Part shown: positions 22,264 through 30,717 of the stretch, in pieces
How positions within the stretch are numbered: position 1 is the stretch's first letter
How the letters are laid out: each line of letters begins with the position of its first letter
Assembly: GCA_902825845.1 (NCBI GenBank)
Contig: CADECM010000057.1
Coordinates: forward strand, 1-38,333
Length of the DNA stretch: 38,333 bases
DNA from: an uncultured beta proteobacterium
GTDB lineage: Bacteria; Pseudomonadota; Gammaproteobacteria; Burkholderiales; SG8-41
Direction of reading: 5' to 3'
The notes under the pieces: generated by a model
The model's input: only the letters and a program-made list of their open reading frames with translations
Databases searched by the model: none
What the model was told of the DNA's origin: nothing
Position numbers and translations under genes: made by a program

Positions 22264-23394
22264 ATGAAAAAGCTCATCATCGTCGGCGGCGGACACGCGC
22301 ACGTGGAGGTGCTGCGCCAGTTCGCGCTGGAAAAACCGCGCGCGGTGGAGATTACACTGGTCAGTCCCGACCGTCATACCCCGTATTCGGGCATGTTGCC
22401 CGGACTGGTGGCGGGCCACTACACGTTTGAACAAAGCCATATCGACCTGCAGCCGCTGGCAGCGTGGGCCGGTGCGCGGCTGATCCTGCAGCAGGCCGGC
22501 GCGCTGGATGCGGCGCGGCGCGTGGTGACACTGGCGGACGGCAGCGAACTCGGCTACGACATCCTTTCCATCGACGTGGGTTCGGTGCCGCTGGCGCAGG
22601 ATGTGCCGGGCGTGGCGGACCACGCGATACCGGTCAAACCGGTGCGCGGTTTCCTCGCGGCGTGGGCGCAACTGCAGGCGCAGGTGCGCGCGGGCGCGGT
22701 GCGCGGTATCGCGGTGGTGGGCGGCGGTGCCGCCGGCGTGGAGATGCTGCTGGCGATGCAGTACCGGCTGGCGCAATTGAACCCGCCGTTAGTCCCTGCC
22801 TTCGCTCTGGTCACCGATACGCCGCAGGTGTTGCCGCAACACGCGCGCGGTGTGCGCAGCGTGCTGGAACGCCGACTCGCGCAGTGCGGCGTGACGGTGC
22901 ACCGCGCGCTGCGCGTATCACGGGTAATGGCAGATGCTTTGATCGGCCGCACCACGGACGGACAAGAGCAGCGCGTTGCCGCGGATGCCGTGTTGTGGGT
23001 CACCGGTGCCGCGCCGCCGGCGTGGTTGGCGGACAGCGGTCTCGCTTTAAATGATAAAAAATTTATCAATATAAACAATAACTTACAGTCATCCTCGAAC
23101 GACAGCGTGTTTGCAGCCGGCGACTGCGCCACGATTGCCGGTGCGAACTATCCCAAGTCCGGCGTGTACGCGGTGCGTCAGGGTCCGGTGCTGGCGCACA
23201 ACCTGCGCTGCGCGTTGGCGGGCGGTTCCGCGCTGCTCGACTACACGCCGCAAAAAAAAGCGCTGGCATTGATCAGCACCGGTGAGCGCCATGCTATTGC
23301 GTCGTGGGGTGCAATAGCGTTTCATGGCGATTGGGTGTGGCGCTGGAAAGACCACATCGATCGCGCGTTCATGGCGAAATATCGCGGGGCATAG
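22264..23394 (+). CDS. Stand-alone 'N-terminal to SelD' flavoprotein (NDH-2-like)
   Basis: This 376-residue two-dinucleotide-binding flavoprotein starts KKLIIVGGGHAHVEVLRQFAL (FAD Rossmann), followed by the diagnostic VSPDRHTPYSGMLPGLVAGHYTFEQSHIDL. GIAVVGGGAAGVEMLLAMQ (about 150) is the NAD(P)H Rossmann, and FAAGDCATI (about 280) is the FAD-contacting aspartate. HTPYSGMLPGLVAGHY is characteristic of the oxidoreductase domain commonly fused to the N-terminus of selenide, water dikinase (SelD). Here the domain ends at the end of the oxidoreductase with no SelD part, so it is free-standing. Such domains are thought to supply a reduced selenium species, but this is not proven. Codons about 260-275 lie in AT-rich repeat copy 7. 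The ABC exporter starts 2 nt after the stop. Confidence 0.85.
   Translation: MKKLIIVGGGHAHVEVLRQFALEKPRAVEITLVSPDRHTPYSGMLPGLVAGHYTFEQSHIDLQPLAAWAGARLILQQAGALDAARRVVTLADGSELGYDILSIDVGSVPLAQDVPGVADHAIPVKPVRGFLAAWAQLQAQVRAGAVRGIAVVGGGAAGVEMLLAMQYRLAQLNPPLVPAFALVTDTPQVLPQHARGVRSVLERRLAQCGVTVHRALRVSRVMADALIGRTTDGQEQRVAADAVLWVTGAAPPAWLADSGLALNDKKFININNNLQSSSNDSVFAAGDCATIAGANYPKSGVYAVRQGPVLAHNLRCALAGGSALLDYTPQKKALALISTGERHAIASWGAIAFHGDWVWRWKDHIDRAFMAKYRGA
23054..23086 (-). repeat. AT-rich dispersed palindrome, copy 7, inside a coding sequence
   Basis: On the minus strand it begins GTAAGTTATTGTTTATATTG and matches the dispersed family. It lies in frame within the SelD-type flavoprotein and encodes the Asn/Ile-rich segment KKFININNNL, without changing the expected spacing to FAAGD. 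Confidence 0.7.
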
Positions 23395-23396
23395 CA

Positions 23397-26300
23397 ATGT
23401 ATTTCGATATCCAGCTCTGGCGCATGACAGAGGGGCTGCGCGGGCGAATTGTTCTCGCCGTCGTGCTGGGCTTGTGCGCGCTGGCGGCGGGCATTGCGCG
23501 CTTTGCGTTCCTCGGCTGGCTGCTGGCGCTGGTGTTTCAGGGCGCGCCGCTCGCGCAACTGGCGCTGCCGCTGGGCGGCATCGTGTGCGCCATCGTCCTG
23601 CGCGCGGTGCTGGAACAGGCGCGGACCAGGGTGGCGCACCGCACCGCGGCGCGGGTGCAGGAAACGCTGCGCGGACGCCTCTACGACAAGATTGTCGCGC
23701 TGGGGTCGGGCTGGTTCGCGGGCGAGCGCACCGGCGGCGTGATGCTGTCGATGGTGGATGGCGTTGAACAATTGCAGACGTTTTTCGGCCAGTACCTGCC
23801 GCAGTTGTTCATCTCGGCGTGCGCGCCGTTTGCGATCTTCGCCTTCATGATGTGGTGGGACCTGCCGGTGGCGGCGGTGATGCTCGCGGCGGCGCTGTTC
23901 ACGCTGATCCTGCCCGCCTTCGCGCACCGCCGGAACCAGCGCGCGGCCGTGGCGCGGCAAAAGGCATTCAAGGCGTATGGCGAAGAATTCCTCGACGCGA
24001 TGCAGGGCCTGTTGACGCTGAAGGCGTTCGGTCAGGGCAAAACGTACGGCCGCATGCTGGGGGAAAAGGCGCGCGCCTTGTCCGACGAAACGATGTGGGT
24101 GCTGGCGGCCAGCATCCTCACGCGTGGCATCACCGATCTGGGCATGGCACTGGGCGCGGCGCTGGCGCTGGCGTTGGGCGCATGGCGCGTGACGCAGGGC
24201 CTGATGGGCATGGAAGCACTGCTGGTGGTGCTGATGGCCGGCACCGAGATTTTCCGGCCGCTGCGCGATTTGCGCACCGTGTTGCATCAGGGCATGACCG
24301 GCCAGTCCGCGGCGGCGGGGATACGCGCGCTGCTGGATCAACCCGCCGCCGCGCCGGCGGGCGACGCGGCGGCTCTGGCCGGGGCAGGCCGGCAGCCCTC
24401 GATCACCTTCGAGCAGGTGCGTTTTGCCTATCCTGGCGGTCGCGGCAGCGCCCTCAACGATCTGGGCTTCAGCGTGGCGCCGGGCGAGCGCGTGGGTATT
24501 GTTGGCCCCAGCGGCGCCGGCAAGTCGTCCATCGTGCGCCTGCTGCTGCGCGCCTACGATCCGCAGAGCGGCACGGTGCGCATCGGCACGCAGGATCTGC
24601 GCGCGCTCGATCCGGAGGCGGTGCGCGGGCAGATCGCGGTGGTGGCGCAGGATACCTATCTGTTCTACGGCACCATCGACGACAATCTGCGGCTCGGCCG
24701 CCCGGACGCCACCCCGCAGCAAGTCGAGGCGGCCGCGCGCGCCGCCAATGCGCACGATTTCATTGCGGCGCTGCCCGACGGTTACCACACGCTGATCGGC
24801 GAGCGCGGTACGCGCCTGTCCGGCGGCCAGCGCCAGCGGCTGGCGATTGCGCGGGCGCTGTTGCGCGATGCGCCCATCCTCATCCTTGACGAGGCGCTGT
24901 CCTCGGTGGATGCAGAAAACGAGGCAGTGATTCAGGAAGCCCTTGACCGGCTGATGCGCGGCCGCACCACGCTGATTCTCGCGCATCGCCTGTCGAGCGT
25001 GATCGATGCCGACCGTATCCTGGTGCTGGAAAACGGGCGGGTGGTGCAAAGCGGCCGCCACGCCGAGCTGATCCACCGCGACGGGCCGTACCGCAGGCTG
25101 ATGGGTTCGCAGGCGGCGGGCGGCGGCGAGCGGGCGGACGCGGTCCCCGCCCTTGTCACGCCGCCGGTGGACGCGGCGGCAGAGTCGCGCATCGACGTGC
25201 GCGACATCACTGCCGATGCCGCGGCCGTCGGCTGGCGCGACACATTCCTGATGCTGCTGCGCGTGATCCGGCCGTGGTGGAAGCAACTTGTGGCAACGGT
25301 CGGTCTGGGCGTCGGCCGCGTGGCAGCGTTCATCGGCGTCGGCGTTCTGGGCGCGTTGGTCATTGCGGCCGTCAAAACCGGCATGCCCACGCAGACGCTC
25401 ATCATTGCGCTGTTGGTGGTCGCGCCGCTGGCCGGGCTGTTGCATTGGCTGGAATCCTGGCTCGCGCACGACATGGCGTATCGCCTGCTGGCGGAGATGC
25501 GCATCGACCTGTTCGTGAAGCTCGAAGCACTGGCGCCGGCTTACCTGCTGGAGCGCCGCTCCGGCGATCTGGTGGCGCTGGCGACGCAGGACGTCGAGAC
25601 CGTGGAGTATTTTTTCGCGCACACTGTCGCGCCGGCGTTCGTGGCCGTGCTGGTGCCCGCGGCGGTGCTCGCCATTCTGGCGTTCAACGCATGGCCTCTG
25701 GCTGCCGCATTGCTGCCGTTTCTGCTGTATGCGGCGCTCACGCCGGTGATCGGCCGCCGCCGTATCGACGGTCTGGGCACGCAGGCGCGCGCGGCGCTGG
25801 GCGAACTCGGCGCGCATGTCACCGAGACCATCCAGGGCCTGGCCGAGTTGACCGCGTTTCAGGCCACGGCGCGGCGCCGCGATGCCTTCATGGCGCTGGT
25901 GCGCCGCTACCAGGAAACGCGGCTGGCGCTGCTCGATGATCTTGCGCGCCAGACCGAAAAGCTCGAACTTGCCACCGGCCTCGGCGCGCTGGCGATCGCC
26001 ATCGTTGGTGCGCACGCGGTGGCAAGCGGCTGGATCGCGCCGACCCTGCTGCCGCTGCTGATCCTGATATCGGTGGCGGCGTTCCTGCCCATATCGGAGA
26101 TTGCCCAGGTCGGTCGCCAGCTCGCGGACACCATTGCCTCGACGCGACGGCTGCATGTCGTGCACATGGAGCCCGTGCCGATTGTCGACGGTGCGCGCGA
26201 GCCGCCCACGGGCCGCGGCGGCGCGTCGCTGCAATTTGATCGCGTGCGCTTCACCTACCCCAGGCGCGCGCGGCCGGCATTGGCGGACATTTCGTTTGAA

Positions 26301-26981
26301 GTAGCCGCCGGCTCAACCGTCGCCCTGGTGGGACCGTCCGGCGCGGGCAAGACCACGGTCGCCAACCTGCTGCTTCGTTTCTGGGACCCGGACGCGGGCT
26401 CGATACGGCTGGCCGGCGTTGATCTGCGCGAGATGACGCTCGACGGCTTGCGTCGGCATATCGCGCTGGTGGCGCAGGACACCTACCTGTTCAACGACAC
26501 CCTCGAAGCCAACATCCGCCTCGCGCGTCCCGATGCATCGGTGGCCGATATCGGCCGTGCCATCGAACAAGCGGCACTGTCCGCGTTCGTGGCCACGCTG
26601 CCGCAGGGTCTGCAGACGCGCGTCGGCGAACGCGGCGTACAGTTGTCGGGCGGGCAGCGCCAGCGGATTGCGATCGCGCGCGCGTTCCTCAAGGACGCGC
26701 CGATCCTGGTGCTGGACGAGGCCACCTCGCATCTGGACACCCTGAGCGAAAGCCATGTGCGCGATGCCCTGAATGCGCTGATGGTGGAGCGCACCACCAT
26801 CGTCATCGCGCACCGCCTGTCGACCATCCGCGCCGCCGACCTGATTGTGGTCCTGGATGCCGGCCGCGTCGCGGAAAGCGGCAACCATGCGCAACTGCTG
26901 GCGCGCCGCGGCGTTTATGCGCGGTTGGTTGAACGGCAGATGGGCGGCGTGCAGCCGCGCGGCGCGCGCTTGGCGGGGTAG
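23397..26981 (+). CDS. Fused full-length ABC exporter (CydDC-like tandem)
   Basis: This 1194-residue chain contains two complete TMD-NBD halves. Half 1 (about 1-580) has six membrane helices, Walker A GPSGAGKSS (about 371), signature LSGGQRQRL (about 475) and Walker B ILILDEALSSVD (about 495). Half 2 (about 610-1194) has LARQTEKLELATGLGALAI and membrane helices, then Walker A GPSGAGKTT (about 980), LSGGQRQRI (about 1083) and Walker B ILVLDEATSHLD. The two NBDs are both intact, and the DEA-L-S/DEA-T-S plus H-loop AHRLSS/AHRLST are present. The halves resemble CydD and CydC, thiol-exporting heterodimers needed for cytochrome bd assembly, here joined into one gene. The frame extends to 23304, but ATG 23397 is 2 nt after the flavoprotein stop. 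Co-expression suggests a shared redox or selenium/thiol role. Confidence 0.9.
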   Translation: MYFDIQLWRMTEGLRGRIVLAVVLGLCALAAGIARFAFLGWLLALVFQGAPLAQLALPLGGIVCAIVLRAVLEQARTRVAHRTAARVQETLRGRLYDKIVALGSGWFAGERTGGVMLSMVDGVEQLQTFFGQYLPQLFISACAPFAIFAFMMWWDLPVAAVMLAAALFTLILPAFAHRRNQRAAVARQKAFKAYGEEFLDAMQGLLTLKAFGQGKTYGRMLGEKARALSDETMWVLAASILTRGITDLGMALGAALALALGAWRVTQGLMGMEALLVVLMAGTEIFRPLRDLRTVLHQGMTGQSAAAGIRALLDQPAAAPAGDAAALAGAGRQPSITFEQVRFAYPGGRGSALNDLGFSVAPGERVGIVGPSGAGKSSIVRLLLRAYDPQSGTVRIGTQDLRALDPEAVRGQIAVVAQDTYLFYGTIDDNLRLGRPDATPQQVEAAARAANAHDFIAALPDGYHTLIGERGTRLSGGQRQRLAIARALLRDAPILILDEALSSVDAENEAVIQEALDRLMRGRTTLILAHRLSSVIDADRILVLENGRVVQSGRHAELIHRDGPYRRLMGSQAAGGGERADAVPALVTPPVDAAAESRIDVRDITADAAAVGWRDTFLMLLRVIRPWWKQLVATVGLGVGRVAAFIGVGVLGALVIAAVKTGMPTQTLIIALLVVAPLAGLLHWLESWLAHDMAYRLLAEMRIDLFVKLEALAPAYLLERRSGDLVALATQDVETVEYFFAHTVAPAFVAVLVPAAVLAILAFNAWPLAAALLPFLLYAALTPVIGRRRIDGLGTQARAALGELGAHVTETIQGLAELTAFQATARRRDAFMALVRRYQETRLALLDDLARQTEKLELATGLGALAIAIVGAHAVASGWIAPTLLPLLILISVAAFLPISEIAQVGRQLADTIASTRRLHVVHMEPVPIVDGAREPPTGRGGASLQFDRVRFTYPRRARPALADISFEVAAGSTVALVGPSGAGKTTVANLLLRFWDPDAGSIRLAGVDLREMTLDGLRRHIALVAQDTYLFNDTLEANIRLARPDASVADIGRAIEQAALSAFVATLPQGLQTRVGERGVQLSGGQRQRIAIARAFLKDAPILVLDEATSHLDTLSESHVRDALNALMVERTTIVIAHRLSTIRAADLIVVLDAGRVAESGNHAQLLARRGVYARLVERQMGGVQPRGARLAG

Positions 26982-27088
26982 TGTCGGCCGCGGTGCGCGG
27001 GTTCAATGTGTTTCGGATTCGATTCAGGCAAGGCTGAGCGGGCAGCAAACTCCAAACTACCCGGCCCACTGGCGATCAAAATATGGGA

Positions 27089-27649
27089 CTACGGCGCGGA
27101 TTCAAGCGAATCGCGTGCACGAATATGTTCCCGGACCAATTCCGAGTAGTTCTTGTAGAACCGGCCGTAATAGGCATCGACCTCCCGGAATTCGCGCCGC
27201 TCCACGAGATCCTTGGTCCATTGTTCGGTCCAGTCGGCGGGCAGGGGGTCCGCCCTTTCCAGCTTCTTCAGTTTGTGGGTAAACGCCAGAAACTCGTAGA
27301 GTCTGGCAAGCCACAGGTAGCGGCGCAGATCGTCCGGCTTGCCTTTATAGGTTTTGACGTAGAGTGCAGGATCCATCCAATCTTCCGGTACCAGTTCAGC
27401 CAGTTTGATTTCCGCGTCTGTGATCGGCGCAAGCGTTTTCCAGTACATCTCAAGGCGTTGGTAGGTCACCTGCGCCAGCAGCATTTCGTTTTGCAGATTA
27501 AGCGCTGAGTGCTGGATTGCAGCCTGCTTTTCACTGCCAGTCACAAGTTTCCTGGTCAGATTCACGTTTCGATACGTGACGATGGCAAGGAAAAGGGTCC
27601 CAAGCGCAATGGCTATCTGAGCATAGGACTCCAATTCTGGCGCTGACAT
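27089..27649 (-). CDS. Membrane-anchored helical protein of unknown function
   Basis: This 186-residue protein has one N-terminal transmembrane helix (IAIALGTLFLAIVTYRNV) followed by a helical cytoplasmic domain. The latter includes SEKQAAIQHSALNLQNEMLLAQVTYQRLEMYWKTL, RRYLWLARLYEFLAFTHKLKKLE and a C-terminal helix ending SELVREHIRARDS. This layout (TM anchor, then an acidic/aromatic helical bundle with R-x-x-x-x-x-x-L-x-x-x-E-F) recurs in small poorly studied membrane families. A GGGGAAG Shine-Dalgarno precedes ATG 27649. It is transcribed toward the ABC gene. A similar architecture is seen in the C-terminal part of the 36509-37708 protein. I do not assign a function. Confidence 0.7.
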   Translation of the reverse strand: MSAPELESYAQIAIALGTLFLAIVTYRNVNLTRKLVTGSEKQAAIQHSALNLQNEMLLAQVTYQRLEMYWKTLAPITDAEIKLAELVPEDWMDPALYVKTYKGKPDDLRRYLWLARLYEFLAFTHKLKKLERADPLPADWTEQWTKDLVERREFREVDAYYGRFYKNYSELVREHIRARDSLESAP

Positions 27650-28088
27650 AGGCTTCCCCCAGTGAATTCGTGTCGGTGAAAACCGGATGATGCCATGGTT
27701 GCGTTCAGTTTGCGGCTTCTTGCGTCAGGGAACATCCGGGTGGGCATTGCGCGTGCGCGCACCGACAGTGGCTTGCAGTAGGATTGTACCGATTCAAGTC
27801 GAGAGCACCCGCATGCCTGTCGCGATCGTTTTGTTGCGGTAGCGAAGGCTCGGCAGACAACAGCCGCGGGTGTGGCGGTTGTGTGCGATCAGAACAGTGT
27901 GCGGCGAAATGGGGGTGCTCCCATACCGCAATAAAGACCTCATCCCGCTGTCACCCATCGCGGGATATGCGCCGTTTTGGCCGATCAGCTTGCGGCATGG
28001 GGTAGCCGCCGTTTCCACGATACTCAGTCCCGGATTCTGGCGGTAGCCATCGGCCTGGCAGTCAGGCCTCATGCCCGGGGAGAAGAAT
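27650..28088. other. Intergenic stretch without a recognised gene
   Basis: This 439-bp spacer between divergent genes holds no ORF I can support. A small stem-loop (ATCCCGC at about 27950 with GCGGGAT at about 27960) lies near the right end, and GGGGAGAAG supplies the Shine-Dalgarno for the next gene. Promoters for both flanking genes should lie here, but I see no clear consensus boxes. Confidence 0.4.
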
Positions 28089-29003
28089 ATGCTGAGTGAG
28101 CGCGAAGTCGAAAGCTGTTATCTGGGGCAGTTCATTCCCATCCATTACCATCACAACATGCTGATGGACGACAATCGCATGCGTCACTTCAAGGCGGCGA
28201 TCGAACACGCGGTGCGGCCGGGCGCGCGCGTGCTGGAACTGGGCGGCGGCACGGGCGTGCTGTCGTGGTTCGCGGCGGCGAAGGCGGAAAAAGTCTGGTG
28301 TGTCGAATTCAATCCCGACATGGTCGAGGTTGCGCGGCGCACCCTGGCCCGCAATGTGAATGGGCACAAGGTGGAGGTGGTTCACGCCGATGCGTTCGAG
28401 TATCTGCCGCCGGAGCCGGTCGATGTGGTGATCTGTGAAATGATTCACGTGGGCATGCTGCGCGAAAAGCAGGTTCAGGTGATTGAGTCATTCAAGCGTC
28501 GCTATGGCGAACGTTTTGGCGGCCCGTTGCCGCTGTTCATCCCGGAAGCGGTGATCATGGCCGTGCAGCCGGTGCAGCAAACCTATGATTTTCATGGTTA
28601 CCAGGCGCCCATTGTGCAATTTCAGGACATGGCGGCGTGTGCGCACACCACCATCGAACTGGCCACCCCGGCGGTTTACAGCGTCATGGACTTTACCCGG
28701 CCCGTCGACACACTGATTCGCTGGGCGGGTCAGTGCCGGATCGAGCGCAACGGCACGGTCAACGCGCTGCGCTTTATCACCCGCAATATTTTGACTGTCG
28801 TCGAGGCGCAATCGTCCACCATTGACTGGAACATCAATTTCATGACCCTGCCGCTGGCCGAACCAGTAACCGCCAGAAGCGGGGACGAGCTCGATGTCGC
28901 ATTCTGCTACCGGGCCGGCGGTTCGATCCCGTCGCTGCAGTCGACGCTGCAGGCCGCCATCGCCGCGCCCGTCAGCGGCGAGCGCCGCGCAGTTTGCGCC
29001 TGA
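28089..29003 (+). CDS. Class I SAM-dependent methyltransferase, PRMT-like
   Basis: This 304-residue methyltransferase has motif I VLELGGGTGVLSWFAAAKAEKVWCVEFNPDM (about 45-80), motif post-I with the acidic E-F, and motif II/III PVDVVICEMIHVGMLREKQ (about 113-132). The double-E-loop-like ICEMIHVGM followed by a beta-barrel-like C-terminal domain recalls protein arginine methyltransferases and relatives. The N-terminal YHHNMLMDDNRMRHFKAAI segment resembles the PRMT YF.HE.MLxDxxRxxxY motif. Substrate is unknown; bacterial homologues may methylate proteins or small molecules. ATG 28089 follows a GGGGAGAAG Shine-Dalgarno and is preferred to ATG 28071. It is a single gene. Confidence 0.8.
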   Translation: MLSEREVESCYLGQFIPIHYHHNMLMDDNRMRHFKAAIEHAVRPGARVLELGGGTGVLSWFAAAKAEKVWCVEFNPDMVEVARRTLARNVNGHKVEVVHADAFEYLPPEPVDVVICEMIHVGMLREKQVQVIESFKRRYGERFGGPLPLFIPEAVIMAVQPVQQTYDFHGYQAPIVQFQDMAACAHTTIELATPAVYSVMDFTRPVDTLIRWAGQCRIERNGTVNALRFITRNILTVVEAQSSTIDWNINFMTLPLAEPVTARSGDELDVAFCYRAGGSIPSLQSTLQAAIAAPVSGERRAVCA

Positions 29004-29288
29004 GGGGGGGCGGCCTGCGACCGTTTTACGGCCCGATGAAGCCGTAGGGATGCGAACGGCTATGCTATATTTCGTCGCGCCCGTGTGGTGTCTCTATCCC
29101 CGGAAATGTGGGTCGCGAGACACTGTCCGCCGGCGTGCAGGGGTAGTTGAACCGGTGCGGGCGGTTGCGCAAGGTCCTTTGCGGATTGAAATCACGCCAC
29201 GCCTAAGCTGAACGGTGTGAATCGATCCGGCAAGGGTCCGAAGCGCTTCCCGGCCGGACGCAATCCAACCCGCATTGGAATCATCATC

Positions 29289-29492
29289 ATGAGCGACGCA
29301 GACAAAAAGCAGGACGACGAGCGCAGAACACGCAAGGATCGCCGCAAAAAGCGCTTGCTGCCGTACTTTGGAAAAGACCGCCGCAAGAGCAAGATTGTGC
29401 GGGAAGCCGAGGTGATGGAAATCTACATACCGCCGCTCAAGGAAACGCAGGACCGCCGCGGCGAAACCAAGGGCGGAGCCAAGTCAAAGTAG
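29289..29492 (+). CDS. Small highly charged protein
   Basis: This 67-residue protein, MSDADKKQDDERRTRKDRRKKR and onward, is extremely rich in Lys, Arg and Asp/Glu, with a single hydrophobic patch LLPYFGKDRR and VMEIYIPPLKETQDRR. It may bind RNA or be a small disordered regulator. A GTG at 29217 in frame would give a longer form, but ATG 29289 matches an internal GGAATC spacing and removes a non-conserved-looking extension. No family recognised. Confidence 0.5.
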   Translation: MSDADKKQDDERRTRKDRRKKRLLPYFGKDRRKSKIVREAEVMEIYIPPLKETQDRRGETKGGAKSK

Positions 29493-29521
29493 GCCGCTGT
29501 CCGCGCCATCCGTGTGACGCA

Positions 29522-30508
29522 TCAGGCGATCGGTTGTTGCCGCTCGCGGATCCACTGCGACAGCAGCCACTTTTCTCCGCGGACCGGCGGCAGTCCCGCG
29601 TGCAGGGTGTTCATGTCGCCCGCGCCATCGGCGCCGACGCTGTCAAAGACCAGTGCTTCGCCGGCTTCGCCGCGAAAACGCAGGCCGAGTTTCGGAAAGT
29701 CGGTCTCGCCGCCCTCGTAGCCCGCATTCAGATACACCAGACAGGTCTTCACGCGCTGGCCGCGCAGGCGCATTTCGTCGGCATAGTGCGGCAGCGACGG
29801 ATGAAAAAAATCGATGTGCGGCCGGTAGGCTTCGCCGCCGGCGTAGTGCAGCACTTCCACCGGCTCCAGCGTATCGAGGGCCACGCCCGCGGCACGCGCA
29901 ATGCGCGCGCGCGCGAGCTGCATGATCACGTCGGTGTCGATCACCGAGTATGCTGCGCTGGTGTTGGTGCGCATCGGGTCTTCCTTCAGCCCGCCGGCAC
30001 GCGCGTCGAACACTTGCGCGCGCTGCAGTCGCGGCCGCGATAGTTCGATCAGGTATTTGCACAGCGCGAGCGGTAAAAAGCCGATGTGCGCGGCAAAGCG
30101 CGGCGCGTCGCGCAGCAGCCGCGTATCGAAATGCCCTGTCCAGGACCGCGCGTCGGCGGCGCTGGCGATGCCGAGGCTTTCGAGCATGCGGCGCTGCCGT
30201 GCCGCAGACGCATCGCCGAGATTGGCCGCGCGGGCGAGTGCGTCGATCGCGTCCTGCCAGCACTGGGGGCGGCCGACCCCGGCCGCGGCGGTCACGGCAA
30301 GGTGGCGCCAGGCAGCGGCGTCATCCTGACGCGCCGCTTCGCGTAGCAATTCCAGACCGTCGGCGGGCGAACGGGGTGCGTCGCGTCCCACCATGATGCG
30401 CACGGCGAGCTCGGTCATTGCGCCGGGATTGCCGTTGTAGCGTGTGCGCACCAGTTTCTGGAATTCGGCGTCTGGCGCGAGTAAGGCCTCTGTCATCGTC
30501 GCGCCCAT
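29522..30508 (-). CDS. 2OG-Fe(II) dioxygenase, prolyl-4-hydroxylase-like, with helical N-terminus
   Basis: This 328-residue protein has a C-terminal double-stranded beta-helix domain (about 195-325). The iron site H-x-D is in YRPHIDFFHPS (about 236-246), the distal His in NTLHAGLPPV, and the 2-oxoglutarate-binding Lys in VRGEKWLLSQWIRE. The P4H-type features VLHYAGGEAYRPHIDF and RVKTCLVYLNAGYEGGETDFPKLGL are intact. The N-terminal about 120 residues contain Sel1-like alpha/alpha repeats (LELLREAARQDDAAAWRHLAVTAAAG, AIDALARAANLGDASAA), a likely protein-binding platform. The enzyme hydroxylates Pro or a related residue in an unidentified substrate, possibly a translation factor. Start is 30508 or the second ATG, 30496. 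Confidence 0.88.
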   Translation of the reverse strand: MGATMTEALLAPDAEFQKLVRTRYNGNPGAMTELAVRIMVGRDAPRSPADGLELLREAARQDDAAAWRHLAVTAAAGVGRPQCWQDAIDALARAANLGDASAARQRRMLESLGIASAADARSWTGHFDTRLLRDAPRFAAHIGFLPLALCKYLIELSRPRLQRAQVFDARAGGLKEDPMRTNTSAAYSVIDTDVIMQLARARIARAAGVALDTLEPVEVLHYAGGEAYRPHIDFFHPSLPHYADEMRLRGQRVKTCLVYLNAGYEGGETDFPKLGLRFRGEAGEALVFDSVGADGAGDMNTLHAGLPPVRGEKWLLSQWIRERQQPIA

Positions 30509-30717
30509 TGCTGCGACGACGCGCGTGCCTTATCGATCGAACAGTTGCGCAATGCCCACTCCGCGTAACGTTAGTTGGCACTACGCTACGCGATGGCATG
30601 GGGCTTGGATATACGAGTATTACTTAAGTAGTTACGCGTATTTTGGGAGGCAGAAACTGCCGCGCTGCCCACGTGGCAGGGGACAGCGGGGGTTGCTGCC
30701 GGACAATTCCGGACGGA

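Noticed and set aside
23322..26234. 970-codon minus-strand ORF opposite the ABC exporter
   Set aside because: A composition artefact (very high Arg/Gln/His) antisense to a gene with complete Walker and signature motifs.
30612..30642. TACTTAAGTA palindrome as part of the AT-rich dispersed family
   Set aside because: It shares only short TA-rich words with the family and lacks the TATTTGATTTTA core. It may be an unrelated operator upstream of the 2OG oxygenase gene.
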